A stretch of 64,000 nucleotides of DNA from Streptomyces sp. SirexAA-E (GCF_000177195.2 NC_015953.1:5084001-5148000); one strand, 5' to 3'. Positions 15,386 to 24,942 are shown, numbered from the stretch's first letter. Program-made: numbers and translations. The notes: a model not told the origin generated them from the letters alone.

Positions 15386-16813
15386 TCAGCCGCGCTCGCC
15401 GCTCAGGTGGTGCACCCGGACCATGTTGGTGGTGCCGGGGACGCCGGGGGGCGAACCGGCCGTGATGACCATCGTGTCGCCGTCGTTGTAGCGGTTCAGC
15501 TTGAGCAGCTCCGCGTCCACCAGGTCGACCATCGCGTCCGTGTTGTCCACGTGCGGTACGACGTAGGACTCCACACCCCAGCTGAGGGCCAGCTGGTTGC
15601 GGGTGGACTCCTCCGTGGTGAAGGCCAGGATCGGCTGCGCCGCGCGGTAGCGGGACAGCCGGCGGGCCGTGTCGCCGGACTTGGTGAAGGCGACCAGTGC
15701 CTTGCCGTTCAGGAAGTCCGCGATCTCGGCGGCCGCGCGGGCCACCGAACCGCCCTGGGTGCGGGGCTTCTTGCCCGGCACGAGCGGCTGGAGGCCCTTG
15801 GACAGCAGCTCCTCCTCGGCGGCGACGACGATCTTCGCCATCGTCTTGACCGTCTCGATCGGGTACGCGCCCACGGAGGACTCCGCCGACAGCATGACCG
15901 CGTCCGCGCCGTCCAGGATCGCGTTGGCCACGTCGGACGCCTCGGCGCGCGTCGGCCGGGAGTTGGTGATCATCGACTCCATCATCTGGGTCGCCACGAT
16001 CACCGGCTTCGCGTTGCGGCGGCACAGCTCGATGAGGCGCTTCTGCACCATCGGGACCTTCTCGAGCGGGTACTCGACGGCGAGGTCGCCACGGGCCACC
16101 ATGACACCGTCGAAGGCGGCGACGACGCCCTCCATGTGCTCCACGGCCTGCGGCTTCTCGACCTTGGCGATGACGGGGACCCGGCGGCCCTCCTCGTCCA
16201 TCACCTTGTGGACGTCCTTGACGTCCTCCGCGTCCCGCACGAAGGACAGCGCGACCAGGTCGCAGCCCATCCGCAGCGCGAACCGCAGGTCCTCGACGTC
16301 CTTCTCGGACAGGGCCGGGACGTTGACCGCCGCGCCGGGCAGGTTGATGCCCTTGTGGTCGGAGATGACACCGCCCTCGATGACGATGCTGGTGACCCGG
16401 GGGCCCTCGACGGAGACGACCTTCAGCTCGACGTTGCCGTCGTTGATCAGGATCGGGTCGCCCTTGGTGACGTCACCGGGCAGGCCCTTGTAGGTCGTGC
16501 CGCAGATCGACTTGTCACCCGGGACGTCCTCGGCGGTGATGACGAACTCGTCACCCCGGACCAGCTCGACGGGGCCCTCGGCGAACTTCCCGAGGCGGAT
16601 CTTCGGCCCCTGGAGGTCGGCGAGCACGCCGACCGCGCGGCCGGTCTCGGCGGCGGCCTTGCGGACGCGGTCGTAACGGCCCTGGTGCTCCTCGTGTGTT
16701 CCGTGGCTGAAGTTGAAACGGGCCACGCTCATGCCGGCCTCGATCAGAGCGACGAGCTGCTCATGGGAGTCGACGGCGGGACCGAGGGTGCAGACGATTT
16801 TGGAACGGCGCAT
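15386..16813 (-). CDS. pyk: Pyruvate kinase
   Basis: A 475-residue enzyme converting phosphoenolpyruvate and ADP to pyruvate and ATP. Signatures in order: SKIVCTLGP at the N-terminus, FNFSHGTHEEH, DLQGPKIRLG, the active-site strand VIAKVEKPQAVEH with its catalytic Lys, VMVARGDLAVE, and ATQMMESMITNSRPTRAEASDVANAI. The C-terminal allosteric domain is complete, as in full-length bacterial enzymes. It lies 74 bp downstream of ackA on the same strand, so pta-ackA-pyk may be partly co-transcribed. Its own promoter is likely, given a TAGGAT-like -10 (16821-16826) and a palindrome at 16843-16854. Confidence 0.97.
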   Translation of the reverse strand: MRRSKIVCTLGPAVDSHEQLVALIEAGMSVARFNFSHGTHEEHQGRYDRVRKAAAETGRAVGVLADLQGPKIRLGKFAEGPVELVRGDEFVITAEDVPGDKSICGTTYKGLPGDVTKGDPILINDGNVELKVVSVEGPRVTSIVIEGGVISDHKGINLPGAAVNVPALSEKDVEDLRFALRMGCDLVALSFVRDAEDVKDVHKVMDEEGRRVPVIAKVEKPQAVEHMEGVVAAFDGVMVARGDLAVEYPLEKVPMVQKRLIELCRRNAKPVIVATQMMESMITNSRPTRAEASDVANAILDGADAVMLSAESSVGAYPIETVKTMAKIVVAAEEELLSKGLQPLVPGKKPRTQGGSVARAAAEIADFLNGKALVAFTKSGDTARRLSRYRAAQPILAFTTEESTRNQLALSWGVESYVVPHVDNTDAMVDLVDAELLKLNRYNDGDTMVITAGSPPGVPGTTNMVRVHHLSGERG

Positions 16814-16820
16814 GAGGCGG

Positions 16821-16854
16821 ATCCTATCGGTTTGTTTCGCTGCGGAATATTCCG
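16821..16854 (-). promoter_or_regulatory. Candidate pyk promoter with palindrome CGGAATATTCCG
   Basis: On the minus strand TAGGAT (16826-16821) lies 7 bp ahead of the pyk ATG. The perfect 12-bp palindrome CGGAATATTCCG (16843-16854) sits where a -35 would be. No consensus -35 is present, so an activator or special sigma factor may be used. Confidence 0.4.
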
Positions 16855-16887
16855 TCTGGTGGAAGATACAAAGGGGCGCCCACCCGC

Positions 16888-18126
16888 TCAGTTGTGGGCC
16901 AGTGCGAAGGTCTGACGGGCGATCTCCAGCTCCTCGTCCGTCGGCACCACGGCCACCGCGACCCGTGCGCCCCCGGGCGAGATCAGCCGTGGTTCACCGG
17001 ACCGCACGGCGTTGCGCTCCGGGTCCACGGCCAGGCCGAATCCCTCCAGCCCCGCGACGGCAGCCTCTCGTACCGGAGCCGAGTTCTCACCGACCCCCGC
17101 CGTGAACACGACCGCGTCCACCCGGCCGAGGACCGCAGCGTAGGCGCCGATGTACTTCTTCAGCCGGTGGATGTAGACGGCGAACGCGAGCGCGGCCCGC
17201 TCGTCGCCCTCGTCGACCCGGCGGCGGATCTCGCGCATGTCGTTGTCCCCGCACAGCCCGACCAGTCCGCTCCTCTGGTTCAGCAGGGCGTCGATCTCGT
17301 CCGCGGACATCCCCGCCACCCGCTTGAGGTGGAAGGTGACGGCCGGGTCGATGTCGCCTGAGCGCGTCCCCATCACCAGGCCCTCCAGCGGGGTCAGCCC
17401 CATGGAGGTGTCCACGCACTTCCCGCCGGCCACCGCGGAGGCCGAGGCGCCGTTGCCCAGGTGCAGCACGATCAGGTTGAGCTCCTCGACGGGGCGGCCC
17501 AGCAGCTCGGCCGCCCGCCGCGAGACGTACGCGTGCGAGGTGCCGTGGAAGCCGTAGCGGCGGATGCGGTGGGCGTCCGCGGTCTCCACGTCGATCGCGT
17601 ACCGCGCGGCGTACTCCGGCATCGACCGGTGGAAGGCCGTGTCGAAGACCGCGACCTGCGGCAGGTCGGGGCGCAGGGCCTGGGCCGTACGGATCCCGGT
17701 GATGTTCGCCGGGTTGTGCAGCGGGGCCACCGGGACGAGCCGCTCGATCTCCTTCAGCACCTCGTCGGTGATCACGGTGGGTTCGCTGAACTTCAGTCCG
17801 CCGTGCACCACCCGGTGCCCGATCGCCACCAGCTCGGGGGAGTCCAGCCCGAGGCCGTCGGCCGCCAGCTCCTCGGCCGCGGCCTTCAGCGCCTGGTCGT
17901 GGTCGGCGATCCGGCCGGTGCGCTCACGGGGCTCGCCGTCCTGCGGGGTGTGGACCAGCCGCGAGGACGACTCGCCGATCCGCTCGACCAGTCCGGTCGC
18001 CAGCCGGGACCGGTCGCGCATGTCCAGGAGCTGGTACTTCACCGAGGAGGACCCGGAATTGAGGACGAGCACCCGGCTCGCCGTCTCCTCGGTGGTGGTG
18101 TCGCGGTTGGTGGACAACTCGTTCAC
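16888..18126 (-). CDS. ackA: Acetate kinase
   Basis: A 412-residue enzyme interconverting acetyl phosphate plus ADP and acetate plus ATP. It has the ASKHA-fold motifs: LVLNSGSSSVKYQL at the N-terminus, HRVVHGG, VFDTAFHRSMP, YGFHGTSHAYVS, VLHLGNGASASAV, DTSMGLTPLEGLVMGTRSGDIDP, and VFTAGVGENS near the C-terminus. The GTG at 18126 overlaps the pta stop (GTGA). A TTG at 18117, with GAGGAG 8 bp upstream, is an equally plausible start, because GTG 18126 has almost no spacing to that ribosome binding site. It forms the Pta-AckA acetate pathway with the upstream gene. Confidence 0.96.
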   Translation of the reverse strand: MNELSTNRDTTTEETASRVLVLNSGSSSVKYQLLDMRDRSRLATGLVERIGESSSRLVHTPQDGEPRERTGRIADHDQALKAAAEELAADGLGLDSPELVAIGHRVVHGGLKFSEPTVITDEVLKEIERLVPVAPLHNPANITGIRTAQALRPDLPQVAVFDTAFHRSMPEYAARYAIDVETADAHRIRRYGFHGTSHAYVSRRAAELLGRPVEELNLIVLHLGNGASASAVAGGKCVDTSMGLTPLEGLVMGTRSGDIDPAVTFHLKRVAGMSADEIDALLNQRSGLVGLCGDNDMREIRRRVDEGDERAALAFAVYIHRLKKYIGAYAAVLGRVDAVVFTAGVGENSAPVREAAVAGLEGFGLAVDPERNAVRSGEPRLISPGGARVAVAVVPTDEELEIARQTFALAHN

Positions 18127-20195
18127 TCCTCGCCCTGCGCCTGGATCGCGGTGATGGCCACGGTGTTGACGATGTCCTGCACCAGGGCGCCCCGGGACAG
18201 GTCGTTGACCGGCTTGCGCAGCCCCTGGAGGACCGGGCCGACCGCGACGGCGCCCGCCGAGCGCTGGACGGCCTTGTAGGTGTTGTTGCCGGTGTTCAGG
18301 TCGGGGAAGACCAGGACGGTCGCCCGGCCCGCCACCTCGGACGCCGGCAGCTTCGTGGCGGCGACGGACGGTTCGACCGCGGCGTCGTACTGGATCGGGC
18401 CCTCGATCCTCAGGTCCGGTCGCGAGGCGCGTACCCGTTCCGTGGCCTCCCGCACCTTGTCGACGTCGGCGCCGGTGCCGGAGGTGCCCGTCGAGTACGA
18501 CAGCATCGCGATCCGCGGGTCCACGCCGAAACGCTGCGCCGTGACCGCCGACTGCACGGCGATGTCCGCCAGCTGCTCCGCGTCCGGATCCGGGTTGACC
18601 GCGCAGTCGCCGTAGACCAGGACCTTGTCCGCCAGGCACATGAAGAACACGGAGGAGACGATCGAGGCCCCGGGCTTCGTCTTGATGATCTCGAACGCCG
18701 GCCGGATGGTCGCCGCCGTGGAGTGCACCGAGCCGGAGACCATGCCGTCGGCCAGCCCCTCCTGGACCATCAGCGTGCCGAAGTAGTTGACGTCCGAGAC
18801 GACGTCGTACGCCAGCTCCACCGTCACCCCGCGGTGCGCGCGCAGCTGGGCGTACCGCTCGGCGAAGCCCTGGCGCAGCTCGGAGGTCTGCGGGTCGATC
18901 AGCCGGGTGTCGGCGAGGTCGATGCCGAGATCGGCGGCCTTCTTGCGGATGACGTCCACGTCGCCCAGGAGGGTCAGGTCGCAGACGTCACGGCGCAGCA
19001 GGACGTCGGCGGCGCGCAGGACGCGTTCCTCGGTGCCCTCGGGCAGGACGACCCGGCGCCGGTCGGAGCGGGCCTGCTCCAGCAGCTCGTGCTCGAACAT
19101 CATCGGGGTGACCCGGCCGCTGCGGGCCACGGAGATCCGCTCCAGCAGGGCGGCGGTGTCCACGTGGCGCTCGAAGACACCGAGCGCGGTCTCCGCCTTG
19201 CGGGGGGTGGCGGCGTTCAACTTGCCTTCGAGGGCGAAGAGTTCGCCCGCCGTGGGGAAGGACCCGCCGGCCACCGCGATCACCGGGGTGCCCGGTGCGA
19301 GGCGGGCGGCGAGCCGGAGTATCTCCTCGCCGGGGCGCTCGTCCAGGGTCAGCAGGACGCCCGCGATGGGCGGGGTGCCGGCGCTGTGCGCGGCGAGGGA
19401 GCCGATGACCAGGTCCGCCCGGTCGCCGGGGGTGACGACCATGCAGCCCGGGGTCAGGGCCTTGAGCAGGTTCGGCAGCATCGCGCCGCCGAAGACGAAG
19501 TCCAGCGCGTCGCGGGCCAGCCCCGAGTCGTCGCCGAGCAGGACCGTTCCGCCCAGGGCCGTGGTGATCTGGGAGACCGTGGGCGCCGCCAGGGCGGGCT
19601 CGTCCGGAAGGACCGAGCAGGGCACCGGCAGCTGTTCCGCCAGCCGCCCGGCGATCTCCGCCCGGTCCTCGGCCGCCACCCGGTTCACGATCACCGACAG
19701 GACGTCACAGCCCAGCGAGGCGTACGCGCGAAAGGCGTTGCGGGCCTCGGAGCGCACGGAGCCGGCGTCCTGGCCCTGGCCGCCGACGACCGTGATCACC
19801 GAGGCGCCGAACTCGTTGGCGAACCGGGCGTTGAGCGCCAGCTCGTCCGGGAGCTGGGTCGCCGCGAAGTCCGTACCGAGGACCAGCACCACCTCGTACT
19901 CGCGGGCCACCCGGTGGAAGCGCTCGACGAGCCGGGAGACCAGTTCGTCCGTACCCTGCTCCGCCTGGATCGCGGAGGCCTCGTGGTAGTCCAGGCCGTA
20001 CACCGTCTCCGGGCTCTGGGAGAGCCGGTAACGGGCCCGCAGCAGCTCGAACAGCCGGTCCGGGCCGTCGTGGACCAGTGGACGGAAGACACCCACCCGG
20101 TCCACCTGGCGCGTCAGTAGCTCCATGACTCCCAGATCGACGACCTGACGGCCGTCTCCCCGGTCGATCCCGGTCACATACACGCTGCGCGCCAC
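18123..20195 (-). CDS. pta: Phosphate acetyltransferase, long form
   Basis: A 690-residue enzyme converting acetyl-CoA and phosphate to acetyl phosphate. It has three domains: an N-terminal P-loop-like, BioD-related domain (VARSVYVTGID onward, about 1-215), a DRTGG domain (about 215-340), and the C-terminal PTA_PTB catalytic domain (about 370-690, with VVLPEGTEERVLRAA, DGMVSGSVHSTAATIRPA, SYSTGTSGTG and VFPDLNTGNNTYKA). This is the long, regulated Pta class, as in E. coli. GTG 20195 is chosen: it has GGGAGGA 6 bp upstream. It overlaps ackA by 4 bp and is divergent from pfkA. Confidence 0.95.
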   Translation of the reverse strand: MARSVYVTGIDRGDGRQVVDLGVMELLTRQVDRVGVFRPLVHDGPDRLFELLRARYRLSQSPETVYGLDYHEASAIQAEQGTDELVSRLVERFHRVAREYEVVLVLGTDFAATQLPDELALNARFANEFGASVITVVGGQGQDAGSVRSEARNAFRAYASLGCDVLSVIVNRVAAEDRAEIAGRLAEQLPVPCSVLPDEPALAAPTVSQITTALGGTVLLGDDSGLARDALDFVFGGAMLPNLLKALTPGCMVVTPGDRADLVIGSLAAHSAGTPPIAGVLLTLDERPGEEILRLAARLAPGTPVIAVAGGSFPTAGELFALEGKLNAATPRKAETALGVFERHVDTAALLERISVARSGRVTPMMFEHELLEQARSDRRRVVLPEGTEERVLRAADVLLRRDVCDLTLLGDVDVIRKKAADLGIDLADTRLIDPQTSELRQGFAERYAQLRAHRGVTVELAYDVVSDVNYFGTLMVQEGLADGMVSGSVHSTAATIRPAFEIIKTKPGASIVSSVFFMCLADKVLVYGDCAVNPDPDAEQLADIAVQSAVTAQRFGVDPRIAMLSYSTGTSGTGADVDKVREATERVRASRPDLRIEGPIQYDAAVEPSVAATKLPASEVAGRATVLVFPDLNTGNNTYKAVQRSAGAVAVGPVLQGLRKPVNDLSRGALVQDIVNTVAITAIQAQGEE

Positions 20196-20624
20196 GCGTG
20201 TCCTCCCGTCGTGTTCGGCTGGTCCTGCCTCCTTGACGATACCTACGGAGGCAGGTATGCCGCCCGCCGGGACGGACCGGTTCCCGACGCCGTCGGCGGG
20301 GTGCGGGGACCCCTCGGCAGGACCGGTGCCCGGCACGGCGTGGGACAATCGTGGTGACTCACGGTACGGGGGCTTCGTGTGCCGTTCGCCGGGGGCTGCC
20401 CCACAGCCCCGGCGGACCGGGGCGCGGTGCCGGACGCGGTGTGTCGGAGGGCCCCTGGGCGCCCGCATACTGGATGCGTCCGGGTGTTTCCGACGACGCG
20501 ACCGGAGCGGGCCCTCACCCGGGGCGCGACCGGGAGCGTGGGGAGGCAACTGTCGTCGCGCGCCCGCCAGGGACGGACGGGACAGCCCGGAGGCACGGCA
20601 CTAGCGAGCAGGAGACAGAGCACG
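20196..20624. other. Intergenic region between divergent pta and pfkA
   Basis: This is 429 bp without a supported gene. Near the pta end an inverted repeat CTGCCTCC (20225-20232) / GGAGGCAG (20247-20254) encloses TTGACG (20233-20238), which with TATGCC 17 bp downstream could be a plus-strand promoter for pfkA. ATACCT...AGGTAT overlaps it. The rest is GC-rich and I see nothing else. Confidence 0.4.
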
Positions 20625-21650
20625 ATGCGCATCGGAATTCTCACCGCAGGCGGGGACTGCCCCGGCCTGAACGCCGTGATCCGTTCGGTCGTCCACCGTG
20701 CCGTGGTGGGACACGGCGATGAAGTCATCGGATTCGAGGACGGTTTCAAGGGCCTGCTCGACGGCCACTTCCGCCCCCTCGACCTCAACGCCGTCAGCGG
20801 CATCCTGGCCCGCGGCGGCACCATCCTCGGCTCCGCCCGGCTGGAGCGCGACCGGCTCCGCGAGGCCGCGGAGAACTGCGCGGAACTCTCGCTCCGTTAC
20901 GGCATCGACGCCCTCATCCCGATCGGCGGCGAGGGCACGCTGACGGCGGCCCGGATGCTGTCGGACGCCGGAATGCCCGTCGTCGGCGTCCCGAAGACCA
21001 TCGACAACGACATCTCCGCCACCGACCGGACCTTCGGGTTCGACACCGCCGTGGGCGTCGCGACCGATGCCATAGACCGTCTGAAGACCACCGCCGAGTC
21101 CCACCAGCGCGTCATGGTCGTCGAGGTCATGGGCCGCCACGCGGGCTGGATCGCGCTGGAGTCCGGCATGGCCGGCGGTGCGCACGGCATCTGCCTGCCG
21201 GAGCGGCCCTTCCAGGTCGACGACCTGGTCAAGATGGTCGAGGAACGCTTCGCGCGGGGCAAGAAGTTCGCGGTGATCTGCGTCGCCGAGGGCGCGCATC
21301 CGGCCGAGGGCTCCATGTCGTACGCCAAGGGCGAGATCGACCAGTACGGCCACGAGCGCTTCCAGGGCATCGGCAACCGCCTCGCGGCGGAGCTGGAGAT
21401 GCGCCTCGGCAAGGAGGCCCGGCCGGTCATCCTCGGCCACGTCCAGCGCGGCGGCACCCCCACCGCGTACGACCGTGTGCTCGCCACCCGCTTCGGGTGG
21501 AACGCGGTGGAGGCCGTGCACCGGGGCGACTTCGGGCGGATGACGGCCCTGCGCGGCACGGAGATCGTGATGGCCCCGCTGGCGGACGCCGTGACCCGCC
21601 TGAAGACCGTGCCGAGCGACCGGATGTACGAGGCGGAGTCGGTCTTCTGA
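20625..21650 (+). CDS. pfkA: 6-phosphofructokinase
   Basis: A 341-residue enzyme phosphorylating fructose-6-phosphate. It has GGDCPGLN at 9-16, GGEGT at 101-105, PKTIDND at 123-129, the MGRHAGW substrate loop and HVQRGGTPTAYDR. Gly104 favours ATP as phosphoryl donor, while Lys124 is the residue found in PPi-dependent enzymes. This Gly104/Lys124 combination is that of the actinobacterial group III ATP-PFKs characterised in Streptomyces coelicolor. ATG 20625 has AGGAGA about 9 bp upstream. It is divergent from pta. Confidence 0.94.
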   Translation: MRIGILTAGGDCPGLNAVIRSVVHRAVVGHGDEVIGFEDGFKGLLDGHFRPLDLNAVSGILARGGTILGSARLERDRLREAAENCAELSLRYGIDALIPIGGEGTLTAARMLSDAGMPVVGVPKTIDNDISATDRTFGFDTAVGVATDAIDRLKTTAESHQRVMVVEVMGRHAGWIALESGMAGGAHGICLPERPFQVDDLVKMVEERFARGKKFAVICVAEGAHPAEGSMSYAKGEIDQYGHERFQGIGNRLAAELEMRLGKEARPVILGHVQRGGTPTAYDRVLATRFGWNAVEAVHRGDFGRMTALRGTEIVMAPLADAVTRLKTVPSDRMYEAESVF

Positions 21651-21690
21651 CCTGTCCGTTCCCCAGCCCTGACGGCGTCTCGCCGTGCCT

Positions 21691-21727
21691 GCGGCCCCGA
21701 CCGCCCTTCCCGGGTGGCCGGGGCCGC
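21691..21727 (+). terminator. Possible terminator after pfkA
   Basis: A 9-bp perfect GC stem (GCGGCCCCG / CGGGGCCGC) with a 19-nt interior lies 40 bp after the pfkA stop, between convergent genes. Confidence 0.5.
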
Positions 21728-21774
21728 CGCGCGTCGCCCAGGGCGTCCGCGGCCGGCAGCCGCCCGGGCCGGAG

Positions 21775-22458
21775 TCAGAGCCCCGCCGTCCGCCAGAACT
21801 GCTCGACCACACGGTCCAGGAAGTCCTGCCCCGTCCCCTCGGCGGTCCCCGCGCCGCCCCGGCCCGTGTTGCTCCAGCTCAGCGTCGACACCATCAGCGA
21901 CTGGTAGTCGGCGTGCAGCTGGGCGAGCACGTCCTCGACCAGCACCCGGTCCAGCGGCACCAGCTTGGCCACCGGCTTGACGTACGCCTGCCAGCGCGTC
22001 GTCACCGCCCGGTTCAGCAGCTCCGCCAGCTCGTCGTTGCGGCCGGTCGCCGTGAGGAACTGCGCGGCCGACATCTCCAGCGCCGCGCAGAGGGCGGCTG
22101 CCTGCCGCTCGTTGCCGCGCCACCGGCCCGACTCCTCGATCCGCAGATACGCGGCGGGCGACATCCCCAGCGTCCGCGCCAGGTCCTCCGGGCCCACGCC
22201 CTTGGCGAGCCGGTGTTCGCGCAACGTGCTGGCGGCTGATATGAGTTCGCCCGGAGCGCACCACAACACCCCGGCCAATGCCTTCAGTTCGCGCTCGTCC
22301 GGCTGGGCCACACCACGCTCCCAGGCCAGTACGGTCTCGGCGGTGACGCGCAGCCCGTACTGGGCGCCGAGCCCGTAGGCAACATGTCCGGGAGCCATTC
22401 CCAGCGCCTCGCGCAAGCGGCGCGCGGCGGGGGCGTTGAAGGGCGGATTCTGAGGCAC
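21775..22458 (-). CDS. XRE family DNA-binding protein with two HTH motifs
   Basis: A 227-residue protein with two Cro/C1-type helix-turn-helix units. The first is about 9-75 (VTAETVLAWERGVAQPDERELKALAGVLW), the second about 80-135 (DLARTLGMSPAAYLRIEESGRWRGNERQAAAL). A helical C-terminal half may sense a ligand or dimerise. GTG 22458 (GGTGGGG upstream) is preferred; the frame also reaches an ATG at 22515. Tandem-HTH proteins of this kind are common in Streptomyces and mostly uncharacterised. The neighbouring two-component pair is on the same strand and ends upstream, so joint regulation is possible but not shown. Confidence 0.8.
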   Translation of the reverse strand: MPQNPPFNAPAARRLREALGMAPGHVAYGLGAQYGLRVTAETVLAWERGVAQPDERELKALAGVLWCAPGELISAASTLREHRLAKGVGPEDLARTLGMSPAAYLRIEESGRWRGNERQAAALCAALEMSAAQFLTATGRNDELAELLNRAVTTRWQAYVKPVAKLVPLDRVLVEDVLAQLHADYQSLMVSTLSWSNTGRGGAGTAEGTGQDFLDRVVEQFWRTAGL

Positions 22459-22563
22459 GGCCCCACCGTAGGATGAACACAACCGCCTGGCTACAGGCTG
22501 TGCGTCACCATTCACCCTTCGTACGATCCTCCGAGTGCGGGGACCACGGGCCGTCCAGCGGTA

Positions 22564-23238
22564 TCAGCGACTTTCGGCCACCCACCGGTAATGCAGCTCG
22601 GGCCGGCCCACCTGGCCGTAGCTCGGGCGCCGCACCGCGCAGCCGACGGTCACCAGATGCTCCAGATACCGGCGCGCGGTGATCCGGGACATGCCCAGTT
22701 CCTCACCGGCCGCCGCCGCCGTCACCCCGTCCGGGGATGCCCGCAGGACCCGGGTGACCGCCTCCAGCGTCGGCCCGCTCAGGCCCTTCGGCAGTGCGGC
22801 CGGTTCCGCGACCCGAAGCGCGCCCAGCGCCCGGTCCACCTCCTCCTGGCCGCTGGCCTCACCGGCCGCCGCCCGGAACTCGGCGTAGCGCACGAGCCGG
22901 TCCCGCAGCGTGGGATAGGTGAACGGCTTCAGCACGTACTGCACGACCCCCAGCGACACCCCCTCCCGCACCACCGCCAGGTCGCGCGCCGAGGTCACCG
23001 CGATGACGTCCGCGCCGTGACCGGCCGCCCGCAGCGAGCGCAGCAGGTGCAGCCCGTGCCCGTCGGGCAGGTACAGGTCGAGCAGCAGCAGGTCCACCGG
23101 AGCGCGGTCCAGCGCCCGCACGGCCTCCGCACGCGAGTGGGCGACGGCCGTCACCTCGAAGCCGGGGACCCGGCCCACGTACATCTCGTGGGCGGCGGCG
23201 GCCACCGGGTCGTCCTCCACGACCAGCACCCGGATCAC
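22564..23238 (-). CDS. Response regulator, CitB/DcuR type
   Basis: A 224-residue response regulator. The receiver domain (1-120) has acidic residues E8-D9-D10, phospho-acceptor Asp54 (LLLDLYLPDG), Thr82 and Lys104 (VLKPF). The C-terminus carries a CitB-type helix-turn-helix (ITARRYLEHLVTVGCAVRRPSYGQVGRPELHYRW). It overlaps the sensor-kinase stop by 4 bp (ATGA), so the pair is translationally coupled. CitA/CitB and DcuS/DcuR systems sense C4-dicarboxylates or citrate. The divergent symporter gene at 25065 is the obvious target, with candidate TGAACG repeats between them. Confidence 0.93.
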   Translation of the reverse strand: MIRVLVVEDDPVAAAAHEMYVGRVPGFEVTAVAHSRAEAVRALDRAPVDLLLLDLYLPDGHGLHLLRSLRAAGHGADVIAVTSARDLAVVREGVSLGVVQYVLKPFTYPTLRDRLVRYAEFRAAAGEASGQEEVDRALGALRVAEPAALPKGLSGPTLEAVTRVLRASPDGVTAAAAGEELGMSRITARRYLEHLVTVGCAVRRPSYGQVGRPELHYRWVAESR

Positions 23239-24887
23239 GCGGTCACCTCATGGGCCGGGCGGCCCGTCAGCGGCAGCCGCACCGTGAACCGCGCGCCGCC
23301 GTCCTCGGACCGGTCGAGCGTGACCGTCCCCCCGTTGCGGTACGCCGCCTGCCGCACGAGCGCCAGCCCGAGCCCCCGCCCCGTGCCGTGCGTCGTCCAG
23401 CCGCGCCGGAACACCTCGTCCGCGTCGTCCGGGGCGATCCCGGCCCCGGTGTCCGCGACCCGCAGCAGCAGCTCGCCGCCGACCGTGCGCGCCGTCACCG
23501 TGACCAGGGCCCGGGCCGCCGTCCGCTGCCCGGGCACGACCGCTCCGGCACCGCCCGTCATCGCCTCCGAGGCCGCGTCCACCGCGTTGTCGATGAGATT
23601 GCCCAGGATCGTCACCAGATCACGCGGCGCCAACGAGTCGGGCAGCGCCCCGTCGTCGATCAGGCTGTCCTCGGCCAGCACCAGCTCCACCCCGCGCTCG
23701 TTCGCCTGGGCGGCCTTGCCGAGCAGCAGCGCCGCCAGCACCGGCTCACCCACCGCGCCGACGACCCGGTCGGTGAGGACCTGCGCCAGCTCCAGCTCCG
23801 CCGTCGCGAACTCCACGGCCTCGTCCACCCGGTCCAGCTCGATCAGCGAGACCACCGTGTGCAGCCGGTTCGCCGCCTCGTGGGCCTGCGAGCGCAGCGC
23901 CTGCGAGAAGCCCCGTTCCGAGTCCAGCTCACCCGAGAGCGCCTGCAGCTCCGTGTGGTCCCGCAGGGTCACCACCGTGCCGCGCTGCTCCCCGCCGACC
24001 ACCGGACTGGTGTTCACCACGATCACCCGGTCCGCCGTGAGATGGACCTCGTCCACCCGCGGCTCGGACGCCAGCAGCGCCCCCGTCAGCGCGGCCGGCA
24101 GCTCCAGCTCGTCCACCCGGCGCCCCACCGCGCCCGGCGCCAGCCCCAGCAGCTCCCGGGCCGCGTCGTTGACCAGCGCGATCCTGCGCCGCCCGTCCAG
24201 CATCAGCAGCCCCTCCCGCACCGCGTGCAGGGTGGCCTCGTGGTAGTCGTGCATCCGGCTCAGCTCCCGGGCGTTCATCCCGTGGGTGTGCCGCCGCAGC
24301 CTCGCGTTGATCACGTACGTACCGAGCGCGCCCAGTGTGAGCGCCGCCCCCGCCGCCATGCCCAGTGCGCCGAGCTGCTCCCGCACCTGCGTGGACACCC
24401 GCTCCACGGTGATGCCCGCGCTGACCAGGCCGACCACTCTGCCCCCGTCACGGACCGGCGTGACCACCCGTATCGAGGGCCCCAGGGTCCCGGTGTACGT
24501 CTCGTCGAACGTCTCCCCGAGCAGCGCCCGGTCGGTGTGGCCGATGAAGGGCCTGCCGATCTCGGCGGCGTTCGGGTGCGTCCAGCGGACCCCCTGCGGG
24601 TTCATGATCGTGACGAACGCGATCCCGGTCTCGGCGCGGACCCGCTCCGCGTACGGCTGGAGTACGGCGGACGGGTCCGGGGTACGGATCGCCTCCCGCA
24701 CCGACGGGGATTCGGCCATGGCGAGCGCGGCGGTCCGCACCTGCCGCTTCGCGGTCTCCTCCGCCTGCGCCCTGCCCGACACGTACGCGAAGACGGCGCA
24801 TCCCGCCACGACGGCCGCCACCAGCAGGGCCTGCATCACGAAGAGCTGGCCCGCAAGGCTGCGGGGGAGGACACGGGGCGGGCGCAT
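23235..24887 (-). CDS. Sensor histidine kinase, CitA/DcuS type
   Basis: A 550-residue membrane kinase. Transmembrane helix 1 is about 13-35 (LFVMQALLVAAVVAGCAVFAY). An extracytoplasmic PDC-like sensor domain follows to about 175, then helix 2 (ALGMAAGAALTLGALGTYVI), a PAS domain about 215-320, the H box LRSQAHEAANRLH with the phospho-acceptor His, and an HATPase with N box (GNLIDNAVDAA), DTGAGI and GRGLGLALV. The QxHExxNRLH form of the H box marks the citrate/C4-dicarboxylate kinase family. ATG 24887 is chosen because it leaves a short basic N-terminus before helix 1. Confidence 0.93.
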   Translation of the reverse strand: MRPPRVLPRSLAGQLFVMQALLVAAVVAGCAVFAYVSGRAQAEETAKRQVRTAALAMAESPSVREAIRTPDPSAVLQPYAERVRAETGIAFVTIMNPQGVRWTHPNAAEIGRPFIGHTDRALLGETFDETYTGTLGPSIRVVTPVRDGGRVVGLVSAGITVERVSTQVREQLGALGMAAGAALTLGALGTYVINARLRRHTHGMNARELSRMHDYHEATLHAVREGLLMLDGRRRIALVNDAARELLGLAPGAVGRRVDELELPAALTGALLASEPRVDEVHLTADRVIVVNTSPVVGGEQRGTVVTLRDHTELQALSGELDSERGFSQALRSQAHEAANRLHTVVSLIELDRVDEAVEFATAELELAQVLTDRVVGAVGEPVLAALLLGKAAQANERGVELVLAEDSLIDDGALPDSLAPRDLVTILGNLIDNAVDAASEAMTGGAGAVVPGQRTAARALVTVTARTVGGELLLRVADTGAGIAPDDADEVFRRGWTTHGTGRGLGLALVRQAAYRNGGTVTLDRSEDGGARFTVRLPLTGRPAHEVTA

Positions 24888-24942
24888 GTCCCCAGTCTGC
24901 CTGGCGGGCGACCCCGCTCCCAAGGTGGCTCGAAAGCGTCTG

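Noticed and set aside
13991..16915. A 974-codon plus-strand frame through the stalk gene and pyk
   Set aside because: It runs antisense through pyruvate kinase and out of frame through the stalk gene; composition is Arg/Gly-rich shadow sequence.
20233..20604. A small plus-strand frame between pta and pfkA
   Set aside because: No ribosome binding site and low-complexity Pro/Arg/Gly content; treated as intergenic.
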